Assembly: GCF_003601925.1 (NCBI RefSeq)
Contig: NZ_QZWH01000045.1
Span: forward strand, 1-60,119
Source: Buttiauxella izardii
Lineage (GTDB): Bacteria; Pseudomonadota; Gammaproteobacteria; Enterobacterales; Enterobacteriaceae
Direction: 5' to 3'
DNA: 60,119 nt
A model generated the notes under the pieces. It ran no database searches. It saw only the letters and a list, made by a program, of their open reading frames with translations, and was not told the DNA's origin. How positions within the stretch are numbered: the stretch's first letter is position 1; every line of letters starts with the position of its first letter. This document shows, one piece after another, positions 8,433-17,215 of this stretch. The translations under genes and the position numbers were made by a program.

Positions 8433-8747
8433 TTAGTGAGCCGCTTCGATAAGCGACAGAGCGTAATCCAGCACTTTATCGCCACGCTGCATGCCGTAAT
8501 CCATCATGTCGATGGCCTGAACCGGGATGCCGTGCGGGGCAGTCTTTTCTGAGAGCGTACTTAACATATATTTCACCTGCGGCCCGAGTAGCACCACTTG
8601 GTAGCGCGGGAACTGCACATCAAACTCCGCCACACCGTAAGCCTCTATTTCAACAGGCATTCCTCGTTCTTCGGCCACTGTCAGCATCTTTTTAACTAGC
8701 AGGCTGGTGGACATTCCGGCGGAACAACACAACATGATCTTGACCAT
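8433..8747 (-). CDS. PTS lactose/cellobiose-family IIB component
   Basis: This 104-residue IIB protein takes phosphate from IIA onto a cysteine and gives it to the incoming sugar. The N-terminal MVKIMLCCSAGMSTSLLVKKM carries the family P-loop; the second Cys (immediately before SAGMST) corresponds to the phosphocysteine of ChbB. QVVLLGPQVKYML in the middle is also typical. GAGGA precedes the ATG at 8747 by nine bases; a GTG two codons upstream is too close to that leader. First gene of the leftward operon. Confidence 0.92.
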   Translation of the reverse strand: MVKIMLCCSAGMSTSLLVKKMLTVAEERGMPVEIEAYGVAEFDVQFPRYQVVLLGPQVKYMLSTLSEKTAPHGIPVQAIDMMDYGMQRGDKVLDYALSLIEAAH

Positions 8748-8801
8748 TAACACTCATCCTCAAAATGTAAATAAAGTATTGCGGAAATGATTTGATACTT
8801 T

Positions 8802-8819
8802 ATGGAAACCGTTTTCCAT
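8802..8819. promoter_or_regulatory. LacI-family operator candidate O1
   Basis: ATGGAAACCGTTTTCCAT is palindromic at 16 of 18 positions and centred on CG, the usual form of LacI-family operators. It lies 55 bases before the first gene of the PTS operon, close to where its promoter should be, so the divergently encoded LacI-type regulator is the likely ligand. Confidence 0.7.
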
Positions 8820-8835
8820 TTGCAGTGAACAGATC

Positions 8836-8851
8836 TGTGACACCCATCAAG
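8836..8851. promoter_or_regulatory. weak CRP site candidate
   Basis: TGTGA (8836-8840), a six-base spacer and TCAAG (8847-8851) match the CRP consensus TGTGA-N6-TCACA at eight of ten positions. It lies between the two operators in the divergent control region. Catabolite control is expected for a PTS operon, but the right half is poor. Confidence 0.35.
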
Positions 8852-8926
8852 ATCCCGTATTTATAGGCTTTACTTATTGGATCATCATCACAAAATTGTC
8901 TGATGAATAGTTGGTTTGGACATCAT

Positions 8927-8960
8927 GCGGAAAATCGGTTTCCATCAAAAATGGAAACGA
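8927..8960. promoter_or_regulatory. LacI-family operator candidate O2 plus half-site
   Basis: GGAAAATCGGTTTCC (8929-8943) is a second palindrome with the same half-site as O1. A third half-site, ATGGAAACGA (8951-8960), follows directly. They lie before the regulator gene and about 125 bases from O1, a distance that could allow DNA looping and autoregulation. A TACAAT hexamer at 8977-8982 may be the -10 of the regulator promoter. Confidence 0.6.
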
Positions 8961-9041
8961 CTATACTGGAATTGGCTACAATATGAGCCGCAGTTGTACT
9001 CAGGACAGACAGGCATGAACAGAGCCTGATTAAGGAAAAAG

Positions 9042-9998
9042 ATGTCTACAATCAATGATGTATCGCGTTTGGCTGGGGTGTCAAAAGCCACAGTATCACG
9101 GGTGTTGAGTGGATCTCGCGGAGTGAAGGAAGCCAGCCGTCTGGCTGTGCTCAAAGCGGCGGAAGAGTTGCGTTACCGTCCAAATATGATTGCGCAATCA
9201 TTACTCAGCCAATCGACAGGCTGCATTGGCGTGATTTGCGCACAGGAAAATATCAACCAGACCACCGGTTATCTTTACGCGCTGGAGAAACACCTCAGCC
9301 AGCATCAAAAACACCTGCTTTTGCGTTTTGCGAACAGCAAAGCGGAAGTCATGCACGCACTCGACGAGCTGACCTGCGGGCTGTGTGATGACGTGCTGAT
9401 CATCGGCGCGCGTTTCCCGCTCAACATCAGCCAGGAAAACGTGATTCTGGTGGATTGCGTGGATGTGGATTCCAGTAACAGCATTCAGTTTGACCACGCC
9501 TTTGCGGCGGAAACGGCCTGTAATTATCTGATTAAACAGGGAAGGCGGCAGATTGCGGTGATCAACCCTGACTCATGCGGGTCGGTTGATCAGATCCTGC
9601 TAGGTTATAAACGCGCGCTGGAAAACAATTTCCTGCCGTTCAACCGCAACCTGATTTTTATGGATTCAAGCTCTTCATCGGTTGCGCTCCAGGTGCTACT
9701 CAATAACAGCACGACTTTGAATTTCAACGCGTTATTAGTGGCTGATGAGCAAGAAGCACAACGCATCATTCCGCAATTGCAGGCGTTTAATAAATCGGTC
9801 CCGAAAGACATTATGGTGTTTAGCCTGGCGGGTTCGCTGCATCTGCCGGGGATTCCAAATATTCCCGCGATTGAATATTCAATGGATGCAATGGCGGCCA
9901 GAATCGTGGCGTGGCTAACGGAGAAAACCCAAAGTGCGCTAGGCTCGAATGTGCTGCGAGGGGATTTGATTATTCCAGATATGCAGGGCAGAAAATAA
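9042..9998 (+). CDS. LacI-family regulator of the PTS operon
   Basis: This 318-residue repressor begins TINDVSRLAGVSKATVSRVLSGSRGVKEASRLAVLKAAEELRYRPN, the standard LacI-family DNA-binding headpiece and hinge (1-55). A periplasmic-binding-protein-like ligand domain follows. AAGGAAAAAG precedes the ATG. It is divergent from the PTS operon across a 294-base control region that contains palindromes with the same half-site, so it very likely represses that operon and itself until an inducer, probably the sugar or its phosphate, binds. It is somewhat shorter than the usual 330-340 residues. Confidence 0.88.
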   Translation: MSTINDVSRLAGVSKATVSRVLSGSRGVKEASRLAVLKAAEELRYRPNMIAQSLLSQSTGCIGVICAQENINQTTGYLYALEKHLSQHQKHLLLRFANSKAEVMHALDELTCGLCDDVLIIGARFPLNISQENVILVDCVDVDSSNSIQFDHAFAAETACNYLIKQGRRQIAVINPDSCGSVDQILLGYKRALENNFLPFNRNLIFMDSSSSSVALQVLLNNSTTLNFNALLVADEQEAQRIIPQLQAFNKSVPKDIMVFSLAGSLHLPGIPNIPAIEYSMDAMAARIVAWLTEKTQSALGSNVLRGDLIIPDMQGRK

Positions 9999-10002
9999 AA
10001 AA

Positions 10003-10034
10003 GCCATACCCGATAAGGGTATGGCCTGATTTTT
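10003..10034. terminator. bidirectional intrinsic terminator
   Basis: GCCATACCC (10003-10011) pairs with GGGTATGGC (10017-10025). An A-rich tract lies on the left and CTGATTTTT on the right, so it can end both the rightward LacI-type gene and the leftward small gene at 10033-10296. Confidence 0.85.
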
Positions 10035-10296
10035 AATATTTAATATCGCGTGCTTCTTCACGACCATCTTGTTTGCTTTGACGCTTATCCTGGCGGCAAT
10101 CACTATTACTTTTATTGTCGTTAACCACACATTCACGCTTATCGTGGCGTGAATCCTGACGGGTATCCTGGCGAACATCTCGCGCCTGGCGGCGTTGCTG
10201 GCCTTGCTCAGTGGCGTAAGCATTGTTGATGGAGAGCGTGGAGAACATAAAAATACCCGCCATAACACCCATTAATATCGAAGATTTATGTTTCAT
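10033..10296 (-). CDS. small exported Arg/Asp-rich protein
   Basis: This 87-residue protein has a signal peptide (MKHKSSILMGVMAGIFMFSTLSINNAYA). A very hydrophilic mature part follows, built from imperfect RQDxR units (RQARDVRQDTRQDSRHDKRE...CRQDKRQSKQDGREEARD). It contains two cysteines (ECVVN and DCRQD) that could form a disulphide. Probably periplasmic; charge balance rather than fold seems conserved. The start at 10296 begins the signal peptide, though its leader is weak. I do not recognise a family and propose no function. Confidence 0.6.
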   Translation of the reverse strand: MKHKSSILMGVMAGIFMFSTLSINNAYATEQGQQRRQARDVRQDTRQDSRHDKRECVVNDNKSNSDCRQDKRQSKQDGREEARDIKY

Positions 10297-10511
10297 AAGA
10301 TGGACTCTGCAAATAGACAATTTCAAAAGAATATAATCAGATTAGTATAAGTGTGACGATTGCGTCTAAATGTAAGCAAATAGTTTGAAGTATGATTTAT
10401 TATTCAATAATAGAGGTTTAATTTCGCAGGTGTTTGAAATTTAATGGGTTGGTATTTTTGATTATTCGAGCTATAGCAGATTATTTATATCGCGATGCGA
10501 TAAATGAAAAT

Positions 10512-10538
10512 GGCGGATAGCATTAACGCAGATCCGCC
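10512..10538 (-). terminator. intrinsic terminator of the SgcJ/EcaC-like gene
   Basis: GGCGGAT (10512-10518) and ATCCGCC (10532-10538) form a perfect seven-base stem. On the minus strand it is followed by ATTTTCATTT, 38 bases after the stop codon of the gene at 10576-11028. Confidence 0.55.
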
Positions 10539-10575
10539 TTCAATTTAAATACTGACCAGATTATCTATTCGTTGC

Positions 10576-11028
10576 TTATGCTTCTGGCATCGCCGAAGAG
10601 TGGTGGGTGGAGATTTTCCACTCTTTCCCATCCCAGGCGTAAGTGAAGGTATAGCGCGCTGACACTGTTGATTTATCAGCGAAGGTAAAGGTATAAGTCC
10701 CGGCATCAACCGCTTTATTACAACCCAGTCGTACGGTGCGGCTGTCAATTTTGCCGAACGGTTTCTTCTCTAAGAAATGCTCGAAGTAATCAACTCGCTC
10801 GGCATCCGTCAGGCGTACTTTATTGGAAACAGTAGGAAGCAATACCGCATCACTCAGGTAATTGTCTGCTACTTTTTTAGCATCACCCGTCTGCAGAGAA
10901 TCGTTCCATTTATCGAACAACCCTTCAATCTGTGCTTTGTCAGTTTTGACGCAGTCTGGCGCAGTGGCAGCCATTGCAGAGCCTGATACAAGAAGCAGTG
11001 ATCCGACGATACCAAGTACCTTTTTCAT
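10576..11028 (-). CDS. exported SgcJ/EcaC-family (NTF2-like) protein
   Basis: This 150-residue protein has a clear signal peptide (MKKVLGIVGSLLLVSGSAMA) and an NTF2-like fold. KAQIEGLFDKWNDSLQTGDAKKVADNYLSDAVLLPTVSNKVRLT is the usual N-terminal helix-loop, and YTFTYAWDGKEWKISTHHSSAMPE is the C-terminal sheet of the SgcJ/EcaC family (calcium/calmodulin-kinase association-like domain). Two cysteines (PDCVK and LGCNK) suggest a periplasmic disulphide. AAGGGATA precedes the ATG. The biochemical role of these proteins in enterobacteria is not known to me; homology to polyketide-associated SgcJ does not imply that activity here. Confidence 0.75.
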   Translation of the reverse strand: MKKVLGIVGSLLLVSGSAMAATAPDCVKTDKAQIEGLFDKWNDSLQTGDAKKVADNYLSDAVLLPTVSNKVRLTDAERVDYFEHFLEKKPFGKIDSRTVRLGCNKAVDAGTYTFTFADKSTVSARYTFTYAWDGKEWKISTHHSSAMPEA

Positions 11029-11193
11029 TAATATCCCTTTGTTTCTGTTGTGTTTTTCCTGTTTGGTAAATTACTAATAATATTGTGGGTATACAATACA
11101 ATTTATGAATAGTTACAGTTCATTACTATAACCTACGTAAATGAATCAAATGGCGTCAAAACAGTGCTATCAAGCTCCAGAGAAAGCCCAAAA

Positions 11194-11222
11194 AAAAGCT
11201 GACCTGTGAGAGTCAGCTTTTA
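11194..11222 (-). terminator. gor intrinsic terminator
   Basis: AAAAGCTGAC (11194-11203) pairs with GTCAGCTTTT (11212-11221) around an eight-base loop. On the minus strand the stem is followed by a run of T, 25 bases beyond the gor stop codon. Confidence 0.9.
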
Positions 11223-11246
11223 AGATTCGGTAACGGAATGAATAAA

Positions 11247-12599
11247 TTACCTCATGGTAACGAATTCTTCCGAGCCAGTTGGGTGAATCGCCACGGTGTT
11301 ATCAAAGTCTTTCTTGGTTGCACCCATTTTCAGCGCCACCGCAAAGCCTTGCAGCATTTCATCCATACCGTAACCGATGCCGTGGATGCCGACGATTTTC
11401 TCGTCCGGGCCAGCACAAACTAACTTCATGCGGCATGGCTGGCGGTGAGAAGTCACAGCGGTATACATTGCGGTGAAGGAAGATTTGTACACCTTCACGT
11501 TGTCGTCGCCGTATTGCTCACGCGCTTGTGGTTCGGTCAAACCGACCGTGCCGATTGGCGGGTGGCTGAACACGACGGTTGGCACGTTGCTGTAATCTAA
11601 ATGCTCGTCTGGCTTGTTGTTAAACAAGCGCTCAGACAGGCGACGGCCCGCAGCAACCGCGACTGGCGTCAGTTCTACTGCGCCGGTGTTATCGCCCACG
11701 GCATAAATGCCCGCAACGCTGGTGTTCTGGAACTTATCGACTTCGATATAGCCTTTAGCGTTGGTTTTCACACCGGTCGCTGCCAGGTTGAAGTTGTCGG
11801 TTTCTGGCTGGCGGCCAATCGCCCAAATCAGGCAATCGACAGTTTCAGAACGGCCATCTTCCAGTTCCAGCGTCAGGCTGCCATCGGCATTTTTGACTAC
11901 CGCTTTTGGCACCGCTTGGGTGTGCAGCGTTGGGCCTTCGGTGTTGATCACTTCCAGCAGCGTTTCGACGATTAACGGGTCAAAAGTACGCAGTGGTGCG
12001 TGTTGACGCACGAACAGATGCGTTTCGGAACCCAGCGCGTTAACCACGCCTGCGATTTCAACGGCGATATAACCCGCGCCAACTACGGCAATGCGTTTTG
12101 GCAGCGCTGGCAGCGCGAAGAAACCATCGGAATCAATGCCGTATTCTGCGCCTGGAATAGACGGACGGCTTGGGCGGCCACCGGTCGCAATCAGAATGTG
12201 GTCGGCAGTAATGGTTTCGCCGTTCACTTCAACGGTGTGCGCATCGACAAATTTGGCAAAGCCGCGAATCACGTCAACGTTGTTCTTACCCAGAACGTTG
12301 TCGTAAGAGGTGTGGATGCGGTCGATATAGGCGGTACGGCTGGCGATTAACTTGTCCCAGTCGAACTTATTCACTGTGGTGTCGAACCCGTAATCCGGGC
12401 CGTAGTTGTGAATCGCTTCGGCGATTTGCGCCGCATGCCACATCACTTTTTTAGGCACGCAACCGACGTTGACGCAGGTGCCGCCCAGCTCTTTCGCTTC
12501 AATCAGTGCGCATTTCTTTCCATACATCGCCGCACGGTTAATGGAGGCAATACCGCCGCTGCCGCCGCCAATGGCGAGGTAGTCATAATGTTTGGTCAT
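11247..12599 (-). CDS. gor: glutathione reductase
   Basis: This 450-residue flavoprotein reduces glutathione disulphide with NADPH in the cytoplasm. The FAD-binding GGGSGG is at 11-16, and the redox pair is in [13 protein letters not shown] (Cys42 and Cys47). The NADPH-binding motif GAGYIAVE and the dimer-interface end [12 protein letters not shown], with the catalytic His at 439, are all intact. Length equals that of E. coli Gor. It lies next to rlmJ as in E. coli and ends at a strong terminator. E. coli gor belongs to the OxyR regulon; I cannot confirm an OxyR site here. Confidence 0.97.
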   Translation of the reverse strand: MTKHYDYLAIGGGSGGIASINRAAMYGKKCALIEAKELGGTCVNVGCVPKKVMWHAAQIAEAIHNYGPDYGFDTTVNKFDWDKLIASRTAYIDRIHTSYDNVLGKNNVDVIRGFAKFVDAHTVEVNGETITADHILIATGGRPSRPSIPGAEYGIDSDGFFALPALPKRIAVVGAGYIAVEIAGVVNALGSETHLFVRQHAPLRTFDPLIVETLLEVINTEGPTLHTQAVPKAVVKNADGSLTLELEDGRSETVDCLIWAIGRQPETDNFNLAATGVKTNAKGYIEVDKFQNTSVAGIYAVGDNTGAVELTPVAVAAGRRLSERLFNNKPDEHLDYSNVPTVVFSHPPIGTVGLTEPQAREQYGDDNVKVYKSSFTAMYTAVTSHRQPCRMKLVCAGPDEKIVGIHGIGYGMDEMLQGFAVALKMGATKKDFDNTVAIHPTGSEEFVTMR

Positions 12600-12683
12600 G
12601 ATGTTTCCCTAATTGAGTCGAAAAAATATTCGCGATTGTAACGCGTGCACTAAAAGGTTCCACCGATAGCTCTGATAGCCTGT

Positions 12684-13526
12684 TTACTCAGGCACAACCC
12701 AGCTCAACGTGGTTGAACCATTACCCGATGGCACCAGCGTTTTGTGCAGCCACGGCAGTACATTAGCCATTTGCTGTTCCAGTTTCCACGGTGGGTTGAT
12801 AACAATCATGCCGGATGCGGTCATGCCACGGCGGTCGCTGTCCGGCAGAACCGCCAGCTCGATTTGCAGAATGCGGCGAATGCCGGTTTCTTCCAGTTCG
12901 CGCAGCATTCGTTTGATTTGCTGGCGCATCACCACCGGATACCACAGCGCGTAAGTGCCTGTTGCAAAACGCTTATAACCGTCGTTGATGCCGGTCACAA
13001 CGGCCTGATAGTCAGTTTTAATCTCATACGGCGGGTCGATAAGAATCAGACCACGGCGAGAAACTGGCGGCAATTTGGATTTCAGTTGGGTGTAACCGTC
13101 CGCACGTTCAACACGCGCGCGGTTATCCTTCTGGAATTCAGAACGCAGCAGCGGGAAATCTGACGGGTGCAGTTCGGTCAGTTGCAGGCTGTCTTGCTCG
13201 CGCAGAAGTTGACGGGCAATCAGCGGGGAACCTGGGTAATAACGAAGTTGGCCGCTGTGGTTATAGGCTTTTACTGCGCCAATATACGCTTCAAGTTCCG
13301 CTGGCAAATCATCGTGTTGCCAAATGCGGGCGATCCCTTCCAGATATTCACCGGTGCGCTCTGCGTGCTCGCTGCTCAGTTTGTATCGGCCTGCGCCTGC
13401 ATGGGTATCCAGATACAGAAAAGGTTTTTCCTTCTCTTTTAAGGATTCGATGATCAGACTTTGAACGGTGTGTTTCAGTACGTCGGCGTGGTTGCCGGCG
13501 TGAAAGCTGTGGCGATAACTGAGCAT
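12684..13526 (-). CDS. rlmJ: 23S rRNA m6A2030 methyltransferase RlmJ
   Basis: This 280-residue SAM-dependent methyltransferase makes N6-methyladenine at 2030 of 23S rRNA. It begins MLSYRHSFHAGNHADVLKH, and the start at 13526 gives the exact E. coli length; a reading to 13550 is an artefact. The SAM pocket includes LDTHAGAGRY and the catalytic DPPY motif is in LILIDPPYEIKTDY. SDRRGMTASGMIVINPPW near the C-terminus is also characteristic. It is divergent from prlC. Confidence 0.96.
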   Translation of the reverse strand: MLSYRHSFHAGNHADVLKHTVQSLIIESLKEKEKPFLYLDTHAGAGRYKLSSEHAERTGEYLEGIARIWQHDDLPAELEAYIGAVKAYNHSGQLRYYPGSPLIARQLLREQDSLQLTELHPSDFPLLRSEFQKDNRARVERADGYTQLKSKLPPVSRRGLILIDPPYEIKTDYQAVVTGINDGYKRFATGTYALWYPVVMRQQIKRMLRELEETGIRRILQIELAVLPDSDRRGMTASGMIVINPPWKLEQQMANVLPWLHKTLVPSGNGSTTLSWVVPE

Positions 13527-13602
13527 GGCTTGCAGGGTTTCCAAAGACAAAAGAAGAACAACTATTCTGCACAGTATACAGCCTTATGCTCGCCGCCTGG
13601 CA

Positions 13603-13630
13603 TTGAAATTAACTACACTAAGCCTCATGT
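13603..13630 (+). promoter_or_regulatory. sigma-32 heat-shock promoter of prlC
   Basis: TTGAAA (13603-13608), a 14-base spacer and CCTCATGT (13623-13630) match the sigma-32 consensus (CTTGAAA, 13-15 bases, CCCCATNT). It lies 66 bases before the prlC start. E. coli prlC is known as a sigma-32 heat-shock gene, and rpoH itself is in this window. Confidence 0.8.
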
Positions 13631-13695
13631 TAAAAGGTATTGCCTTTGTAGCGCGCGAGCCGCGCTCCACTTATCAGATATCAGGAACCGCGCTT

Positions 13696-15738
13696 ATGAC
13701 TAATCCATTGCTGACCCCTTTCGATCTGCCGCCGTTTTCCGCTCTAAAACCTGAACATATCGTGCCAGCCGTGCAGCAAGCGCTGGATGATTGCCGTGCG
13801 AAAGTCGAAAGCGTGGTAGCGCAAGGCGCGCCTTATAACTGGGATAATCTTTGCCAACCGCTGGCAGAAGTGGACGACCGCCTGGGCCGTATTTTCTCCC
13901 CGGTCAGCCATTTGAATTCCGTGCAGAACAGTGCGGAACTGCGCGAAGCCTACGAACAAACGCTGCCGCTGCTGTCTGAATACAGCACTTGGGTTGGGCA
14001 GCACGAAGGGCTTTATCAGGCGTATCGCAACCTGCGCGACGGCGCGTTTTATGCCGATCTCAGCGTTGCTGAGAAAAAGGCCGTCGATAACGCGCTGCGT
14101 GATTTCGAGCTTTCTGGCATTGGTTTGCCGGAAGAAAAACAGAAGCGTTATGGCGAAATCGCCGCGCGCTTGTCTGAACTGGGTTCGACCTACAGCAACA
14201 ACGTGCTGGACGCGACTCAGGGCTGGACAAAACTGATCACCGACGAAGCACAACTTTCTGGTATGCCGGAAAGCGCGCTGGCGGCGGCACGCGCTCAGGC
14301 TGAAGCCAAAGAGCAAGATGGCTGGTTGCTGACGCTGGATATTCCAAGCTATTTGCCAGTGCTCACTTACTGCGACAACCGCGAACTGCGTGAAGAAATG
14401 TACCGCGCGTATGCGACTCGTGCCTCTGATCAAGGCCCGAACGCAGGCAAGTGGGACAACACGCCAGTGATGGAAGAAATTCTGGCGCTGCGTCACGAAC
14501 TGGCGCAACTGCTGGGCTTTGGCAACTATGCAGAAAAATCTCTTGCCACCAAAATGGCGGAAAACCCGCAGCAGGTTCTCGAGTTCTTAACCGATCTCGC
14601 GAAACGTGCGCGTCCACAGGGCGAAGCGGAACTGGCGCAACTGCGCGCATTCACGCAAAAAGAGTTCAACGTTACCGAGCTGGAACCGTGGGATATCACT
14701 TATTACAGCGAAAAACAGAAGCAGCATTTGTACAGCATCAGCGACGAGCAACTGCGCCCGTACTTCCCGGAAGACCGCGCGGTAAACGGCTTGTTCGAAG
14801 TGGTGAAACGCATTTACGGCATCACCGCGAAAGAGCGCAAAGACATCGACGTCTGGCATTCTGACGTGCGTTTCTTCGAGCTGTATGACGAAAAAGGCGA
14901 GCTGCGCGGCAGCTTCTATCTCGACCTGTATGCTCGCGAGAACAAGCGTGGCGGGGCGTGGATGGACGATTGCGTTGGCCAGATGCGTAAAGCAGACGGT
15001 TCGCTGCAAAAACCAGTCGCGTATCTGACTTGTAACTTCAACCGCCCGGTGAATGGCAAACCTGCGCTGTTTACCCACGACGAAGTGATCACCCTGTTCC
15101 ATGAGTTCGGCCACGGCTTGCACCACATGCTGACCAAAGTCGAAACTGCGGGCGTTTCTGGTATCAACGGTGTGCCGTGGGATGCGGTCGAACTGCCAAG
15201 CCAATTTATGGAAAACTGGTGTTGGGAGCCGGAAGCACTGGCGTTTATCTCCGGCCATTACGAAACCGGCGAACCGCTGCCAAAAGAGTTGCTCGATAAA
15301 ATGCTGGCGGCGAAGAACTACCAGGCGGCGCTGTTTATTCTGCGTCAGCTTGAGTTCGGCCTGTTCGATTTCCGTCTGCATGCGGAATTTAACCCGCAAC
15401 AGGGCGCGAAAGTGCTGGAAACTCTGTTCGAAATTAAGAAGCTGGTTGCGGTTGTGCCATCGCCAAAATGGGGCCGTTTCCCACACGCGTTCAGCCATAT
15501 CTTTGCAGGCGGTTACGCGGCGGGTTACTACAGCTATTTGTGGGCCGACGTGCTGGCGGCAGACGCGTTCTCACGCTTTGAAGATGAAGGTATTTTCAAT
15601 CGTGAAACCGGGCAGTCGTTCCTCGATAACATTCTGACCCGTGGCGGTTCAGAAGAGCCAATGGAGCTGTTCAAACGCTTCCGTGGCCGTGAACCACAGC
15701 TTGACGCGATGCTGGCTCATTACGGCATCAAGGGCTAA
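13696..15738 (+). CDS. prlC: oligopeptidase A
   Basis: This 680-residue M3-family zinc metallopeptidase degrades short peptides, including cleaved signal peptides, in the cytoplasm. The zinc site is HEFGHGLHH with the first His at residue 469, as in E. coli OpdA. The C-terminal [33 protein letters not shown] is the conserved substrate-binding block. The start at 13696 ([14 protein letters not shown]) follows AGGAA and gives the E. coli length; the frame stays open upstream to 13525 but that part overlaps rlmJ and is not homologous. A sigma-32 promoter precedes it and rsmJ follows eight bases later. Confidence 0.97.
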   Translation: MTNPLLTPFDLPPFSALKPEHIVPAVQQALDDCRAKVESVVAQGAPYNWDNLCQPLAEVDDRLGRIFSPVSHLNSVQNSAELREAYEQTLPLLSEYSTWVGQHEGLYQAYRNLRDGAFYADLSVAEKKAVDNALRDFELSGIGLPEEKQKRYGEIAARLSELGSTYSNNVLDATQGWTKLITDEAQLSGMPESALAAARAQAEAKEQDGWLLTLDIPSYLPVLTYCDNRELREEMYRAYATRASDQGPNAGKWDNTPVMEEILALRHELAQLLGFGNYAEKSLATKMAENPQQVLEFLTDLAKRARPQGEAELAQLRAFTQKEFNVTELEPWDITYYSEKQKQHLYSISDEQLRPYFPEDRAVNGLFEVVKRIYGITAKERKDIDVWHSDVRFFELYDEKGELRGSFYLDLYARENKRGGAWMDDCVGQMRKADGSLQKPVAYLTCNFNRPVNGKPALFTHDEVITLFHEFGHGLHHMLTKVETAGVSGINGVPWDAVELPSQFMENWCWEPEALAFISGHYETGEPLPKELLDKMLAAKNYQAALFILRQLEFGLFDFRLHAEFNPQQGAKVLETLFEIKKLVAVVPSPKWGRFPHAFSHIFAGGYAAGYYSYLWADVLAADAFSRFEDEGIFNRETGQSFLDNILTRGGSEEPMELFKRFRGREPQLDAMLAHYGIKG

Positions 15739-15746
15739 GTCATTCT

Positions 15747-16499
15747 GTGAAAATCTGTTTATTGACTGAATCAGGCGCCGACCCCGGCGCCTTATCACTT
15801 TTGAGCGAGCGCTGGGGTCTTGAGCACGACGAAGATTCCCTGATGGCGCTGGTTTTGACGCCTGATCATCTCGAATTGCGTAAGCGCGACGAACCCAAAC
15901 TCGGCGGCATTTTTGTCGACTTTGTTTCGGGTGCGATGGCGCATCGCCGTAAGTTTGGCGGTGGACGCGGTGAAGCGGTGGCAAAAGCGGTCGGCATCAA
16001 AAGCGGTTATCTGCCGGATGTTGTCGATGCGACGGCGGGGCTTGGGCGCGATGCGTTTGTATTGGCGTCTGTCGGCTGCCGTGTGCGGATGCTGGAGCGC
16101 AACCCGGTGGTTGCCGCGTTGCTCGACGACGGCTTGCGCCGGGGTTATGCAGATCCTGAGATCGGCGGCTGGTTGCAGGAGCGTTTGCAGCTGATTCACG
16201 CTTCAAGCCTGACGGCGTTAAGCGATATCACGCCGCGCCCAGAAGTGGTGTATCTCGACCCGATGTTCCCGCATAAGCAAAAAAGTGCATTGGTGAAGAA
16301 AGAGATGCGTGTGTTCCAGTCGCTGGTGGGGCCGGACGAAGATGCAGATGGTTTGCTGTTGCCCGCGCAGAAGCTGGCGACAAAACGTGTGGTCGTGAAA
16401 CGCCCGGATTACGCGCCGCCGCTCGGTGGCGTCGAAACGCATAATGCGGTGGTCACTAAAGGGCACCGGTTTGATATTTATTCGGGTACGGCAGTCTAA
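15747..16499 (+). CDS. rsmJ: 16S rRNA m2G1516 methyltransferase RsmJ
   Basis: This 250-residue methyltransferase makes N2-methylguanine at 1516 of 16S rRNA. It uses a GTG start eight bases after prlC. The SAM-binding region [29 protein letters not shown] and the catalytic [22 protein letters not shown] are intact, and the length equals E. coli RsmJ (YhiQ). It is probably cotranscribed with prlC from the heat-shock promoter. A GC-rich hairpin (16503-16523) follows. Confidence 0.96.
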   Translation: MKICLLTESGADPGALSLLSERWGLEHDEDSLMALVLTPDHLELRKRDEPKLGGIFVDFVSGAMAHRRKFGGGRGEAVAKAVGIKSGYLPDVVDATAGLGRDAFVLASVGCRVRMLERNPVVAALLDDGLRRGYADPEIGGWLQERLQLIHASSLTALSDITPRPEVVYLDPMFPHKQKSALVKKEMRVFQSLVGPDEDADGLLLPAQKLATKRVVVKRPDYAPPLGGVETHNAVVTKGHRFDIYSGTAV

Positions 16500-16502
16500 A
16501 TA

Positions 16503-16523
16503 ATCCCCTGCATTGCGGGGGAT
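16503..16523. terminator. possible terminator after rsmJ
   Basis: ATCCCC (16503-16508) can pair with GGGGGAT (16517-16523) right after the rsmJ stop codon. There is no strong T run on the plus strand, only TCTCGCAAAAAAATTG, so termination may be weak. Confidence 0.4.
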
Positions 16524-16714
16524 CTCGCAAAAAAATTGTTGATGTAACCGCGCGATAAATTATTTTACGAGGGCTTGCGAAGAACCTCGATCTTGCGCTT
16601 TCCATTCTCCTTCAAAAAGCACAATCTCTTGTCATCCCAGCAACCGGGGACGCTAGCTCCAGGTTGCTCAGTTATAAAATCAATTTATCAATATGCATTT
16701 ATACGGAGGTAAAG

Positions 16715-16891
16715 ATGTGTGGGAAAAGGGAATTAGAAGGTGCGCAATCAGCGTGTCCGGCTTCTGTAAGTGGAAAGCAGCAGAAAAATAACGAGTCTAG
16801 CTGGTATGAAGAAAACCGGGACGCCATCGACGCACTGAATAAGTTTGTTGAAGAAAACGGTACATTTAGTGATTTCCAGCGAGCGTTTTGA
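16715..16891 (+). CDS. ccdA: short CcdA-like antitoxin
   Basis: Only the C-terminal half of this 58-residue protein, SSWYEENRDAIDALNKFVEENGTFSDFQRAF, resembles CcdA; that is the disordered domain which wraps and neutralises CcdB. The N-terminal 30 residues (MCGKRELEGAQSACPASVSGK...) do not look like the ribbon-helix-helix DNA-binding domain of normal CcdA (about 72-80 residues). ACGGAGG before the ATG is an excellent leader, so it is likely translated as it stands. Its stop codon overlaps the ccdB start (TGATG), which couples the two. A truncated or rebuilt antitoxin is the best reading. Confidence 0.75.
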   Translation: MCGKRELEGAQSACPASVSGKQQKNNESSWYEENRDAIDALNKFVEENGTFSDFQRAF

Positions 16892-17205
16892 TGGAGCAAT
16901 TTATTGCTTATGAGAATAAGGGGATTGGTAAATCCACTTACCCTTATCTGATCAATATCCATCATCCGGTTGCAAATATTCTGAGCCGTGTCGTCGTGAT
17001 CCCTGTAGTGGGATTACAGAGATTGGGGATGGTACCGCCGAAGAAAGCGTGTCCAGTCATTACTATTGCCGGACATAACTGCGTGGCGATGACGCATATG
17101 ATTGCGGGTATCCCTGAAAAAGAATTGGGTCGCCCAGTTCAGGATTTAAATGCACATCGCCATACAATTTGTGATGCGGTTGATTTCATCGTTAATGGCT
17201 ACTGA
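16891..17205 (+). CDS. ccdB: CcdB-like gyrase toxin
   Basis: This 104-residue protein is aligned with CcdB: QFIAYENKGIGKSTYPYLINIHHPV at the start, RVVVIPVVGLQRL in the middle, CPVITIAGHNCVAMTHMIAGIPEKELG, and DLNAHRHTICDAVDFIVNGY at the end (F plasmid CcdB ends NDIKNAINLMFWGI). CcdB poisons DNA gyrase by trapping its cleavage complex unless CcdA is present. The C-terminal W-G-I contact of the plasmid protein is N-G-Y here, so activity on gyrase is uncertain. The pair sits between rsmJ and uspA, where E. coli K-12 has dtpB. Confidence 0.85.
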   Translation: MEQFIAYENKGIGKSTYPYLINIHHPVANILSRVVVIPVVGLQRLGMVPPKKACPVITIAGHNCVAMTHMIAGIPEKELGRPVQDLNAHRHTICDAVDFIVNGY

Positions 17206-17215
17206 GCATATGAAA

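Noticed and set aside
13525-13695. N-terminal extension of prlC
   Set aside because: It overlaps rlmJ and its promoter, has no homology to oligopeptidase A, and the start at 13696 has a leader and gives the E. coli length.
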